In this document: positions 42,467-51,655 of the stretch, piece by piece
Layout of the letters: each line of letters opens with the position of its first letter
How positions within the stretch are numbered: the stretch's first letter is position 1
Source of the DNA: Bifidobacterium moraviense
GTDB lineage: Bacteria; Actinomycetota; Actinomycetes; Actinomycetales; Bifidobacteriaceae
Assembly: GCF_012932365.1 (NCBI RefSeq)
Contig: NZ_JAAIIH010000013.1
Span: 1 to 64,000 of the forward strand
Direction: 5' to 3'
Length of the DNA stretch: 64,000 nucleotides
Position numbers and translations under genes: made by a program
The notes under the pieces: generated by a model
Told to the model about the DNA's origin: nothing
Databases searched by the model: none
The model's input: only the letters and a program-made list of their open reading frames with translations

Positions 42467-43908
42467 GCAACGGCAGCAACGTCGGCAACGGCGGCATCGA
42501 CCTTGACGGCCACCGCACGTCGGTCACGTTCCACACCGCGAACGACCTGGAGGAGCGCCTGTTCCACGAGGCCGAGCGCAAGTGCCTCGCCAACGTGCGC
42601 GACTTCGCCGGGCGGGACGTGCTGGTGGAGGGCGCCGGCTACGAGAAGGTGTGGCTGGAGACGCAGCCGATGGGCGGCGAGATGTATGCCAGGCGCAACG
42701 TGGAGGTGGGGTTGAACAACCAGCTCATCTTCATGGACTGCCAGCGCGACGACGGCCGCCTGCCCGGGGCGATCGAACGGCTGGCGGACGGGTCGATCGA
42801 GCCGCAGTACCGCCAGTTCCAGGGCTTCTGCTTCGCCGAGCCGGCGCTCAACATGTACTATCTCACCGGCCGCAGCGACGACTACCTGCACCGCCTGTAC
42901 GACGTGCTGCGGCGCTTCGACGCCTACATGTGGGCCACGCGCGATTCGGACGGCGACGGATGCCTGGAGGCGTGGTGCCAGTACGACACCGGCGAGGACC
43001 ACGCGATGCGCTTCCGCGACGCCCCACTCAACTGGCCGGCCGCCGAGCCGCCGGAGGGCTACGCGGCGGTGCCCATCGCCTCCATGGACTTCATGGGCTA
43101 CTCCTACGCCTCGCGCGCCGTGCTGAGCCGCATCTGCCGCATTGCCGGGCATCTCGAGGAGTCCGTGGAGTGGCAGCGGCGCGCGGACGAGGTGCTCGCC
43201 CGGATGCGCGACTATCTGTGGGACGACGCGCGCGGCGCCTACTTCGACCGCGACCGCGAGCACCGTGTGATGCCCGAGCTCATCCACAACACGCTGCGCA
43301 CGATGTACTGGGGCGCCATCGCGCCCGACATGGCCGAACGGTTCGTGGACGAGCATCTCACCAACCCGGAGGAGTTCTGGACGCCGATGCCGCTGCCCAG
43401 CGTGGCCGCGAACGACCCGTTGTTCCGCAACGTGCCCACCAACAACTGGAGCGGGCAGGCCGAGGCGCTCACCTACCAGCGGGCCATCGCCGCGCTGGAA
43501 CGCTACGGCTACCAGCGACTGATCCCCCTGCTGGGGGAGCGGCTCATGCGCGCGATCGGGCCGGAATGCGTGTTCGTGCAGCAGTACGATCCGTTCACCG
43601 CCCGGCCATCCATCTGCGAGGGGCAGGGCGGCAGCGACGCCTACGGTCCCGCGATGCTCTCCGTGCTGGAATACTGCGCGTGCATGCACGGCGTGCGCAT
43701 CCAGGGCGAGCGCGTGCTCTGGGGATCGTACGGGGATGCGGCCTGCGAATACGAGCAGACGTGGGGCGAGCGCCGGTTCGCGCTGCGCAGCGACGGCACG
43801 TACGCGGAGGGGCTGGCGGACGGACGGCGCGTGTTCCGCGTGCCCGTGGGCACCCGCGTCGTCACCGACTACGAGGGGACGGTGATCCGCGCCGACTCCC
43901 TGCTGTGA
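42463..43908 (+). CDS. (alpha/alpha)6-barrel glycoside hydrolase, MGH1/GH63-like
   Basis: A protein of 481 residues. The pattern RRNVEVGLNNQLIFMDCQRD, FQGFCFAEPALNMYYL, RFDAYMWATRDSDGDGCLEAW and PTNNWSGQAEALTYQRAIAAL is that of the toroidal clan GH-G hydrolases (mannosylglycerate hydrolase MGH1, GH63, trehalase). D942-type acids cannot be assigned with certainty, but DSDGDG and the late CEGQGGSDAYGPAMLS segment are candidates. The start codon overlaps the GH43 stop (ATGA), so the two are translationally coupled and may act on one oligosaccharide. Substrate unknown. Confidence 0.7.
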   Translation: MSNGSNVGNGGIDLDGHRTSVTFHTANDLEERLFHEAERKCLANVRDFAGRDVLVEGAGYEKVWLETQPMGGEMYARRNVEVGLNNQLIFMDCQRDDGRLPGAIERLADGSIEPQYRQFQGFCFAEPALNMYYLTGRSDDYLHRLYDVLRRFDAYMWATRDSDGDGCLEAWCQYDTGEDHAMRFRDAPLNWPAAEPPEGYAAVPIASMDFMGYSYASRAVLSRICRIAGHLEESVEWQRRADEVLARMRDYLWDDARGAYFDRDREHRVMPELIHNTLRTMYWGAIAPDMAERFVDEHLTNPEEFWTPMPLPSVAANDPLFRNVPTNNWSGQAEALTYQRAIAALERYGYQRLIPLLGERLMRAIGPECVFVQQYDPFTARPSICEGQGGSDAYGPAMLSVLEYCACMHGVRIQGERVLWGSYGDAACEYEQTWGERRFALRSDGTYAEGLADGRRVFRVPVGTRVVTDYEGTVIRADSLL

Positions 43909-44048
43909 CCGCGCGGGGTCGGTTGTCGCGGCGCCGTCACGCCGCCGCTCGCCCGTGCGGCGTGTCCGTATGCGGCGCGGCGGCCCGTGGCACGGCGCGT
44001 GCGGGTCCCGGCTGGCCGTCCTGCCCGTTCGTACGCGAGTTGATCGTG

Positions 44049-44268
44049 GGGTATCTGCATAGTCGGGGTGATTTTCCGAGGTCTGCTGGCAGATATCTGC
44101 GGAGTCAGGGTGCCTTGGGACCCGATATCCCGGGTATCCGGGCAACGGGCTCGTTGCAATGACGCCGTTTTGTCGGCGCCGATGCGGACCGTTTCCCGCG
44201 CCAGACACCCTGACTCTGCAGATACCTGTCTGCAGACCGCCGAAAGTACCCCTGACTCTGCAGATACC
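44049..44268. repeat. 220-bp nested palindromic element, copy 2
   Basis: Ends and inner arms match copy 1 (38619-38839) closely, with the first 65 bp nearly identical. The middle part diverges. As with copy 1, the element is a few hundred bases before a binding-protein gene. Confidence 0.85.
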
Positions 44269-44386
44269 TCGTCCGTTACCTCGTCCGTGCGGCGACCGAA
44301 CGGGTCGCAATGCCTCATCGGGTGATGAATGACCGGTCCGCCGGGTCTTCGCATGGGCGGAGCTGGGGGCCTTCACCGAATCTCCA

Positions 44387-44401
44387 TGCAAACGCTGGCA
44401 A
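44387..44401 (+). promoter_or_regulatory. Operator candidate TGCAA-ACGC-TGGCAA (binding protein 4)
   Basis: Identical over 18 bp to the site before binding protein 2 (36722). It lies 10 bp upstream of the 14-bp inverted repeat at 44412. Confidence 0.65.
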
Positions 44402-44411
44402 CGCACCACGA

Positions 44412-44450
44412 AACCTACTTAGTTAATACTCTAAACTAACTAAGTAGGTT
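44412..44450. promoter_or_regulatory. Perfect 14-bp inverted repeat AACCTACTTAGTTA / TAACTAAGTAGGTT
   Basis: Arms at 44412-44425 and 44437-44450 with an AT-rich 11-bp centre containing TACTCT. The half-word CTACTTAGTT recurs before binding protein 5 at 49018-49027. It is probably a regulator site at or over the promoter; no U-tract is present. Confidence 0.6.
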
Positions 44451-44584
44451 CGGAACGGCGCTCCGGGGACGGAAGACCGGGGCGAGGCAAACCGTCCGGA
44501 CCGGCGAACGCGGCGACGCAGCCGCGACGGGAGACGCCCACGGCGGGCGTCCCGTGGAATCGCATACAGGGAAAGGTGTTACCG

Positions 44585-45895
44585 ATGAAGGCAATGCAGA
44601 AGGCCCTCGCCCTCGTGGCGGCGGGCGCCACCGTGATGTCGATGGCGGCGTGCGGCGGGTCGAACGACTCGTCCGCCGCGAGCAACAAGCTCACCATCTC
44701 CTGGTGGGGCAACCAGCAGCGCAACGACCGCACCAAGCAGGTGAACGACATGTTCTCCGCCGCCAACGACGGCGTGAGCGTGGACGGCCAGTTCTCCGAG
44801 TTCTCCGACTACTGGCAGAAGCTCTCCACCAACGCGGCCGGCAAGTCGCTGCCGGACGTGATGCAGATGGACATGGGCTACATCCAGCAGTACGTGGACA
44901 ACGGCCTGCTCTACGACCTGTCCGACTTCGTGAAGAACGGCACGATCGACCTGTCCGATGTGGACCCGAACGTGGCCGCCGCCGGCCAGTTCGACGGCAA
45001 GACCTACGCCGTCGTCAACGCCACCAACGCCCCGGCGCTCATCTACGACAAGACGCTGCTCGACGGCGCCGGCATCACCGTGCCGGACACCATGACCGTG
45101 GACGACTTCATCTCCATCTCCAAGCAGGTCTACGAGAAGACCGGCGTCAAGACCAACATCCGCTACTACGAGGCCTCCGAGTACATGGAATACCTGCTGC
45201 GCGCCGACGGCAAGACGCTGCTCGAGAAGGGCAAGCTCGGCGTGGACTCCGCCTCCGACCTCGAACCGTACTTCCAGATGTACGAGCAGGGCATCAAGGA
45301 AGGCTGGCACCTGGCCCCGGAGGTGTTCGCCGACCTCAAGATCAGCTCCGTGGAGCAGGATCCGCTGGTCTACGGCACCGCGGCCGACCGCATGAGCTGG
45401 TGCACGTTCAAGTACTCCTCGCAGTTCGGCGCCTACCAGAAGGCCGCCACCAACGGCCACGAGCTCGCCATGGCCGCCTGGCCGTCCGACGACGTGAAGA
45501 AGTCCAACTACGTCAAGCCCAGCCAGTACTGGGTGATCTCCAAGACCAGCAAGAACCCCGAGCTGGCCGCCAAGTGGATCAACTTCTACACCAACGACGT
45601 GGACGCCAACAAGATCCTCCTGACCGACCGCGGCCTGCCGATCAGCACCAAGGTGCTCTCCGCCATCAAGTCCGACCTGTCCGACGCGGACCTCGCCGGC
45701 CTCGACTTCATGGAGAACGTGGTCACCCCGAACTCCAGCACCATCAACCCGCCGAGCCCCGCCGGCTCCTCTGAGATCAACTCCAAGGTGCTGCCGCAGA
45801 TCGAGGAGTCGCTCTGCTACGGCAAGATCGACGCCGCCGCGGCCGCCCAGCAGTTCTTCGACGAGGCGAACGACGCGCTCGCCAAGGCCAAGTGA
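44585..45895 (+). CDS. Solute-binding lipoprotein of a sugar ABC importer (CUT1 type), copy 4
   Basis: A protein of 436 residues, lipobox SMAAC (C23), mature N-terminus LTISWWGNQQRNDRTKQVN. It shares with copies 2 and 3 the segments KTNIRYYEASEYMEYLLRA-like, SVEQDPLVYGTAADRMSWC and LLTDRGLPISTKVL. ATG 44585 lies 8 nt from AAAGG; GTG 44576 would overlap that ribosome site. No permease nearby. It has two candidate operators upstream. Downstream a 16-bp hairpin separates it from the beta-helix enzyme. Confidence 0.92.
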   Translation: MKAMQKALALVAAGATVMSMAACGGSNDSSAASNKLTISWWGNQQRNDRTKQVNDMFSAANDGVSVDGQFSEFSDYWQKLSTNAAGKSLPDVMQMDMGYIQQYVDNGLLYDLSDFVKNGTIDLSDVDPNVAAAGQFDGKTYAVVNATNAPALIYDKTLLDGAGITVPDTMTVDDFISISKQVYEKTGVKTNIRYYEASEYMEYLLRADGKTLLEKGKLGVDSASDLEPYFQMYEQGIKEGWHLAPEVFADLKISSVEQDPLVYGTAADRMSWCTFKYSSQFGAYQKAATNGHELAMAAWPSDDVKKSNYVKPSQYWVISKTSKNPELAAKWINFYTNDVDANKILLTDRGLPISTKVLSAIKSDLSDADLAGLDFMENVVTPNSSTINPPSPAGSSEINSKVLPQIEESLCYGKIDAAAAAQQFFDEANDALAKAK

Positions 45896-45990
45896 CGCCG
45901 GGGCCGGCGGCGAATGACGGCACCCGGCCGGCGGATCGGCCGGTGAGCCGACCGGCGGCGCTGGAACGGCGCGTCGTCTGACGGCCCGGG

Positions 45991-46029
45991 GAAGATGTGC
46001 GGATGGATCAGGCCCATCCGCACATCTTC
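45991..46029 (+). terminator. 16-bp perfect hairpin after binding protein 4
   Basis: GAAGATGTGCGGATGG (45991-46006) pairs with CCATCCGCACATCTTC (46014-46029), loop of 7. No U-tract follows. As after copy 3, this may let the binding-protein message outlast the downstream hydrolase message. Confidence 0.65.
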
Positions 46030-46121
46030 GCGTATCCGCCCCATAACCACCGCCGCGATGCGGACGGCGGATAACGTACAGCGGACGGCGGTCCGCACGA
46101 ACATCGTCAGGGAGGACGAAC

Positions 46122-48749
46122 ATGGCAGGCATTCCCCGCGCCACCGGCTGCAGGGTCACGAAGGAGGCGCTCGCCAACGCGGCGCGCGTCGAGGACATGG
46201 TCTCGATCGAGGCGTTCGGCGCCGAGCCGGGCGGCGACCCGCAGACCAACACGCTCGCGGTCAACCGCGCCATCGCGCGGACGGCGGCGGACGGCGGCGG
46301 CACCGTGCGCGTGCCGGCGGGCCGCTTCGCCGTCTACACGGTGATGCTGGCCAGCGGCGTCAACCTGTACCTCGACGAGGGTGCCGTGCTGGCCGCCGCG
46401 CGCCACGAGGGCCACGACCACGCCGCGCTGTACGACGTGACCGGCCCGGTGGCGGGCGCGATGGGCGGCGGCAACTACGCCGAGCCGGAGGTCAACCGCT
46501 ACGTGGGCCTGCAGGACCACGCGCATACCTACCTGCGCAACAGCTTCGTGCTCGGCGTGGGGCTGCGCGACGTGATGGTCTACGGCCCGGGCCGCTTCGA
46601 CGGCAGCTGGACGGATCCCGTCACCGGCATGCGCCAGGAGGTGCTCACCTACGCCGACCCGGAGGAGCCCGAGCGCCGCGACCGGCCGGGGCATCGCAAC
46701 GGCTGGTGGGGCGACAAGGGCATCGCGCTGGTGGACTGCGAGCACGTGGTGCTGCAGGGCTTCGAGATGCTGCTGTGCGGCCACTTCGCGATCATCGCCA
46801 CCGGCTGCCGCGACCTGCTGGTGGACGGCGTGACCGTGGACTCGCAGCGCGACGGCATCGACGTGGACGGCTGCGAGGACGTGACCGTGCGCGGCTCGCT
46901 CTTCAACACGCTGCACGACGACGCGCTCGTCATCAAGGCGTCCTACGGCGCGCAGCGGTTCGCGCACACCCGCAACGTGCTGGTGGAGGACTGCACGGTG
47001 TCCGGCTACGACGCGGGGTCGGTGCTCGCCGGCGCGCCCGCCACGGACCGTCAGGTGGCGGAGGGCGGCTGCGGGCCGATGGGCCGCGTGAAGCTCGGCA
47101 CCGAGTCCACCTGCGGCTACAGCCTGGTGACCGTCCGCAACGTGCGCTTCGAGCGCTGCATGGGCCTCGCCATAGAGGCGGTGGACGGCTCCGACGTGTA
47201 CGACGTCGTGGCTGAGCATCTGACGATGGACGGCGTGACCACCGCGCCGATCTACATCCGCTGTGGCGACCGCGGCCGCTATCCGGTCACCGGCGTGCAC
47301 GGGCTCGACGGCGGCCAGTGGGTGCGCCCGCAGCATGACGTGCGCCTCGATGCCGCCCAGTGGGTGCTGCCCGACGGCGAGGGCTACGAGCGGCATCCGG
47401 CCAGACGATATGCGCCGGCCTACCGTCGCCGCGCGGTGAGCGTGGACGGCTTCGCGTCCTTCCCCGTGGTGGACGGCCCCGACCCGGTGCACGTCAACCC
47501 CGCCAACGTGCACGTGGACGCGGACGGCGCCGCGCATCCGATGGTCTACGACGATGCGGAAGGCCGCTACGTGCCGGACATGGCCGTGACGCTGGATGCG
47601 CGCGGGGTGGCCGCGCGCGGCAACGCGTTCGGCTGCGAGCGGATCGCCCGCTGCCGCAACATCGAGATCAGCGACGTGCGGGCGCGCGACGTGGATCCGC
47701 GCTATCCGATCATCATCGCCGGCCTCGTGGATGCCAGGGCGCAGAACGTCACGCTGCGCGACATCGACGTTGAGTACCGCGGCGGCCTGACCATGCGCGA
47801 CGCCGTGGAGCAGCGCATGGTGCGCACGCCGTGGACGTACCGTGAGTCCGACATGGTGCCCGACGAGCAGCTCGTCTCTTGGCTCGTCAACCCCGGCCAT
47901 GCGCACAACGAGACGCTGCTGCCGCGCGTGAGCTGGGATCCGGACGCGGCGGACGGCGCGGGCGCGTGGCGCGACGACCCGTGCAACGTGCCCGAGGGTG
48001 TGAGCAACTATCCGGATCCGGACGAGTTCGGCATCCTGCCCGCGTGGGGCCTGTATGCGCGCCACGTGGAGGGACTGGACGTGCAGGGGCTCTCCGTGCG
48101 CGCGCTGACGCCGGAGGGGCGCTATGCCATGGTGCTCGACGACGTGTCCGGCGGCGTGCTGCGTGACGTCGCCGCGGCCGGCGGCAGGCTCGACGGTGAG
48201 GGCTCCGTGCCCGACGTGGCCGTGGTGCGCCATCATCGCAAGCGTCCCACCGGCTACGAGTATCTGCCGGACGAGCCGTACCGCGTGACCGACGTGACCG
48301 ACGTGACGCTGCCGCGCGGCGCCGTGGTGGAGTGCGTGGACGTGACCGCGCCCGAGCCGGGCACGCCCGCCGATTCGCTGTACGCGCTGCCCACGGTGGC
48401 CACGCGGGAGAACGGGTTCGCCTACTCCGCGCTGCGCTCGCCGTCCGAGGGCGGCGATCTGCCCGCCACGGTGTACATGCCGTATCTGACGGCCGTGCCC
48501 GCCGCGCTGCGCCGCCTGACCGTGGGCGTGCGCGCCGCGCTGCACCTGTCCGGACGCGACCCGATCGATCCGCGCGGACTCGAGCCGCCGACCGTCGAGA
48601 TGCCGAATCCGCCCGAGGGCGCCTCGTTCGACGGCTCCGAGTTCGTCTGGACGCCGGCCCCGGAGCAGGAGGGCGCGCACGACGTGGAGGTGCTGCTGCG
48701 TGCGCACGGGCGTACGGCGCGCGGCGTGCTGCGCCTGACGGTGGCGTGA
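46122..48749 (+). CDS. Large beta-helix, GH28-like uronide hydrolase
   Basis: A protein of 875 residues, about twice a usual GH28, with no signal peptide. The N-terminal part (SIEAFGAEPGGDPQTNTLAV) is the pectate-lyase/polygalacturonase helix start. The active-site region has SQRDGIDVDGC and TLHDDALVIKASYG, matching the GH28 acidic pairs; GRVKLGTESTCGYS follows. After about residue 400 comes a long insertion with second-helix repeats (ARGNAFGCERIARCRNIEIS), and the last 130 residues look like a beta-sandwich (SFDGSEFVWTPAPEQEGAHD). Probably an exo-acting enzyme on acidic oligosaccharides. GGGAGGAC precedes the ATG. Confidence 0.75.
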   Translation: MAGIPRATGCRVTKEALANAARVEDMVSIEAFGAEPGGDPQTNTLAVNRAIARTAADGGGTVRVPAGRFAVYTVMLASGVNLYLDEGAVLAAARHEGHDHAALYDVTGPVAGAMGGGNYAEPEVNRYVGLQDHAHTYLRNSFVLGVGLRDVMVYGPGRFDGSWTDPVTGMRQEVLTYADPEEPERRDRPGHRNGWWGDKGIALVDCEHVVLQGFEMLLCGHFAIIATGCRDLLVDGVTVDSQRDGIDVDGCEDVTVRGSLFNTLHDDALVIKASYGAQRFAHTRNVLVEDCTVSGYDAGSVLAGAPATDRQVAEGGCGPMGRVKLGTESTCGYSLVTVRNVRFERCMGLAIEAVDGSDVYDVVAEHLTMDGVTTAPIYIRCGDRGRYPVTGVHGLDGGQWVRPQHDVRLDAAQWVLPDGEGYERHPARRYAPAYRRRAVSVDGFASFPVVDGPDPVHVNPANVHVDADGAAHPMVYDDAEGRYVPDMAVTLDARGVAARGNAFGCERIARCRNIEISDVRARDVDPRYPIIIAGLVDARAQNVTLRDIDVEYRGGLTMRDAVEQRMVRTPWTYRESDMVPDEQLVSWLVNPGHAHNETLLPRVSWDPDAADGAGAWRDDPCNVPEGVSNYPDPDEFGILPAWGLYARHVEGLDVQGLSVRALTPEGRYAMVLDDVSGGVLRDVAAAGGRLDGEGSVPDVAVVRHHRKRPTGYEYLPDEPYRVTDVTDVTLPRGAVVECVDVTAPEPGTPADSLYALPTVATRENGFAYSALRSPSEGGDLPATVYMPYLTAVPAALRRLTVGVRAALHLSGRDPIDPRGLEPPTVEMPNPPEGASFDGSEFVWTPAPEQEGAHDVEVLLRAHGRTARGVLRLTVA

Positions 48750-48780
48750 CGGTGACGTGACGTCGGGACGCGGGTGACGT

Positions 48781-48858
48781 GGCAACGTTGCGATGATCGG
48801 CCGGATTGGCGTCCTCTCGGGGGTCCTTCGATGGTCGTTCGTCGCAACGTTGCGACGG
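48781..48858. repeat. 62-bp repeat family, two cores
   Basis: CAACGTTGCGATGATCGG starts at 48783 and the second core GTCGCAACGTTGCGAC has its CAACG at 48845, exactly 62 bp on. The linker ends TTCGATGGTCGTTCG, as in linkers of the array at 9277. Confidence 0.85.
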
Positions 48859-48934
48859 CGTGACGTGTCGTGCCGCAGCGCGCCGCGATGTCCGTGACGA
48901 TCATCCGTGATCGTTACATCGTTGTTGTGAACAT

Positions 48935-48967
48935 TCGGCCGGATGCGGTGGCGCATCCGGCCGATTT
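48935..48967 (+). terminator. Intrinsic terminator
   Basis: TCGGCCGGATGCG (48935-48947) pairs with CGCATCCGGCCGA (48952-48964) over 13 bp, then TTT. It lies before the promoter of binding protein 5. Confidence 0.75.
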
Positions 48968-49193
48968 CGTCAACGAAACGCAGTTTCTCTGCAAAATAAG
49001 CTAATAATTATCCACAACTACTTAGTTCATGCGTGTAACATAACAGTCGTCGGTCGATGTGGAAGACGGAGTCGCGGAAGCGGAATGTCCCCTCCCGTCC
49101 GCATCGCGGCCGACGCCACGACCGGGCCGCAAGGAAGCGTCCCGGACCGCCGCGAGGAAGCGGCGGATGCACACATGGAACAAGGAGAGAACC

Positions 49194-50498
49194 ATGCACG
49201 GGCATATCCAGATCAGGAAGGCCATCGCCATCGCGGCCGCAGCGGCCGCCGTCGTAGCAGTGGGAGCGTGCGGATCGAGCTCCGGCTCCGGGCAGGACGC
49301 GGGCAAGCTCACCGTCGCGTGGTGGGGCAACCAGCAGCGCAACGAACGCCAGCAGAAGGTGGACGACATGTTCGCCCAGCAGAACGGCATCACCATCGAC
49401 GGCCAGTACTCGCAGTTCGCCGACTACTGGCAGAAGCTCGCCACCAACGCCGCCGGCCGCCAGATGCCGGACGTCATCGCCATGGACTTCGCCTACCTCA
49501 ACCAGTACATCGAGAACGGCCTGCTCGAGCCGCTGGACGACTACGTCTCCTCCGGCAAGCTGAACCTGAAGGACGTGGACGACAACACCGTCTCCGCCGG
49601 CCGCGGCGACGACGGCAAGCTGTACGCGCTGCCCAGCGGCGTGAACGCCCCCGCGGTGATCTACAACAAGACCCTGCTCGACTCGCTCGGCATCACGATC
49701 CCGGACAACTGGACGCTCGACGACTTCCAGAACATCGCCCGCGAGGTGTACGCCAAGACCGGCGTGAGGACCGCGTACGGCTACCTCGACAACACGTACA
49801 ACCTCGAGTACAACCTGCGCGCGCACGACGTCGAGCTCTTCAAGGACGGCAAGCTCGGCACCGAGGACACCACCTACTACGCCGAGTACTTCAAGGTCTT
49901 CGAGAACGGCTACAAGGAAGGCTGGCATCTGCCCGCCGAGCTGTACACCGAGATCACGCTCAACGCCATCGAGCAGGATCCGCTGGTCTCCTTCACCTCC
50001 ACCGACCGCCAGTCGTGGTGCTCGCTGATGTTCTCCAGCCAGGTCACCTCGTTCGCCAGCGTCAACGACTCCAACGAGCTCGCCCTCGCGCCGTGGCCCA
50101 GCGCCAACGTCACCAAGTCCAACTACGTGCACCCGAGCATGTACTGGGCCGTCACCAAGTCGTCCAAGAACAAGGACATGGCCGTCAAGTTCGTGGACTT
50201 CTACACCAACAACACCGACGCGGCGGACATCATGCTCACCGACCGCGGCATCCCGGTGTCCAGCGCGATCATCGACCACATCTCGCCCAAGCTCACCAAG
50301 TACGAGAAGGTGGCCGCCGACTTCCAGAAGGCGACCGTGGCGAACTCCTCGCCGATCAACCCGCCCGCGCCGGCCAAGGCCGCCGAGATCAACTCCCGCG
50401 TGATCAAGGAGGTCGAGGAGCAGATCATGTACGGCAAGATGGACGCCCAGCAGGCCGCCGCCGACTTCGTCAGGCAGTCCGCCGAGGTCCTGGGCTGA
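49194..50498 (+). CDS. Solute-binding lipoprotein of a sugar ABC importer (CUT1 type), copy 5
   Basis: A protein of 434 residues with signal ending AVGAC (C26) and LTVAWWGNQQRNERQQKVD. It resembles copy 1 most (LLEPLDDYVSSGK, DSLGITIPDNWTLDDFQNIA, KVFENGYKEGWHL). ATG follows AAGGAGAG. Next on the strand is a GRP-type sugar transporter, the only importer gene close to any of the five binding proteins, but of a different class. Preceded by an AT-rich promoter with the CTACTTAGTT half-site. Confidence 0.92.
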   Translation: MHGHIQIRKAIAIAAAAAAVVAVGACGSSSGSGQDAGKLTVAWWGNQQRNERQQKVDDMFAQQNGITIDGQYSQFADYWQKLATNAAGRQMPDVIAMDFAYLNQYIENGLLEPLDDYVSSGKLNLKDVDDNTVSAGRGDDGKLYALPSGVNAPAVIYNKTLLDSLGITIPDNWTLDDFQNIAREVYAKTGVRTAYGYLDNTYNLEYNLRAHDVELFKDGKLGTEDTTYYAEYFKVFENGYKEGWHLPAELYTEITLNAIEQDPLVSFTSTDRQSWCSLMFSSQVTSFASVNDSNELALAPWPSANVTKSNYVHPSMYWAVTKSSKNKDMAVKFVDFYTNNTDAADIMLTDRGIPVSSAIIDHISPKLTKYEKVAADFQKATVANSSPINPPAPAKAAEINSRVIKEVEEQIMYGKMDAQQAAADFVRQSAEVLG

Positions 50499-50733
50499 GT
50501 CCTGGGCTGTCCGATCCCGCGAGGGGATGGTCGCCGCGTGATCGCATGATAGTCGCCGTTCGGGTCCGCGCATACTCAGGCGGCCGGGCCCGGACGGCGA
50601 TCGCATGTCCGGGGCGGACGCGCGCCGTCCGTGTGCCGTCCGTGGCCATCGCGCGCCGGTTCCCGGCAGTCTCCGGCCCGGTCCGCCATCGCCGCGATCG
50701 ATCATCCCCGATCCCACAGGAGTTCCCGACGAG

Positions 50734-51591
50734 ATGAACATCGTCATCGGCCTGGCCCCCGCCGTGTTCTGGGGCATCCTGCCGCTGTTCCTGCGCAAGG
50801 TGGGCGGCGGCTCGTTCCGCAGCCAGCTCGTGGGCACCGCCCTCGGCATCCTCATCGTGGCCGCCGCCATCCACGTGGCCAGCGGCTACAGCGCGCCCGC
50901 CGCCGTGTGGGTGCCGTTCCTGCTGTCCGGCTTCTGCTGGAGCTTCGGGCAGGCCGGGCAGTACCACTGCTACGAGCGGCTCGGCGTGAGCGTCACCATG
51001 CCCGCGTCCACTGCGCTGCAAGTGATCGGCAACAGCCTCATCGGCGGCCTGTTCTTCCACGAATGGGACGGCATGCACGACATCGCGCTGAGCCTCGGAG
51101 CCGTGGTGCTCATCGTCATCGGCGTGTTCGCGGCCAACGGCCGGGGCGCGTCCGGAGGCGGTTCGGCGGTGGGCGCGGCGCGTGCGCGCGACTGGGCGGT
51201 CCTCGTGCTGTCCACCGCCGGATACTGGCTGTACTCCGCGTTTCCGCTCACCGTGACCGTCGACTCCAAGCTCGAGGGCTTCCTGCCGCAGGCGCTCGGC
51301 ATGCTCGCCTCCGCGGTGCTCATCGGGCTCACCCATGCGCGCGACATCGTGGACGGCGCGAGCATGCGCAACATCGGCGGCGGGCTCATCTTCTCAGTCG
51401 CCGCCGCCACCTACCTCATGTCGATGACGCTCAACGGCATGGTGAACGCCTTCGTGCTTTCCCAGCTCAACGTCGTCGTCTCCACGCTCACCGGCGCGAT
51501 CGTGCTCAGGGAGACCCCGCGCGAGAAGATCCCCGGCATCGCGATCGGGCTGGCGATCCTCATGGCGGGCGCCACGCTCATGGTGCTCTAG
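50734..51591 (+). CDS. GRP-family sugar transporter (GlcU/RbsU/RhaT-like)
   Basis: An integral membrane protein of 285 residues with about ten hydrophobic segments, beginning NIVIGLAPAVFWGILPLFL. Conserved features include FCWSFGQAGQYHCYERLGVS in the third to fourth helix, STALQVIGNSLIGGLFFHEW, and the mirrored SQLNVVVSTLTGAIVLRETP near the end, typical of the drug/metabolite superfamily's sugar branch. Such carriers import monosaccharides such as glucose, ribose or rhamnose by ion symport. CAGGAG lies 12 nt before the ATG, a long spacing. It sits between a binding protein and GH28 and may recover released monosaccharide. Confidence 0.85.
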   Translation: MNIVIGLAPAVFWGILPLFLRKVGGGSFRSQLVGTALGILIVAAAIHVASGYSAPAAVWVPFLLSGFCWSFGQAGQYHCYERLGVSVTMPASTALQVIGNSLIGGLFFHEWDGMHDIALSLGAVVLIVIGVFAANGRGASGGGSAVGAARARDWAVLVLSTAGYWLYSAFPLTVTVDSKLEGFLPQALGMLASAVLIGLTHARDIVDGASMRNIGGGLIFSVAAATYLMSMTLNGMVNAFVLSQLNVVVSTLTGAIVLRETPREKIPGIAIGLAILMAGATLMVL

Positions 51592-51655
51592 CGCCCGGCG
51601 CCCCGTTCGCGGCGCTCCGCAAGATTCCCCGACGTCCAAGGAAGGACCGATTCCC

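Larger units (their letters stand above)
43909..44584. other. Intergenic region before binding protein 4
   Basis: No gene. It contains palindromic element copy 2 (44049-44268), the operator candidate at 44387-44401 and a perfect 14-bp inverted repeat at 44412-44450. Confidence 0.65.
48750..49193. other. Intergenic region with 62-bp repeats, terminator and AT-rich promoter
   Basis: It holds two 62-bp-spaced cores (48783-48858), a terminator (48935-48967) and an AT-rich stretch (48985-49040) including AATAAGCTAATAATTATCC and the half-site CTACTTAGTT (49018-49027) shared with the binding-protein-4 promoter. Confidence 0.65.
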
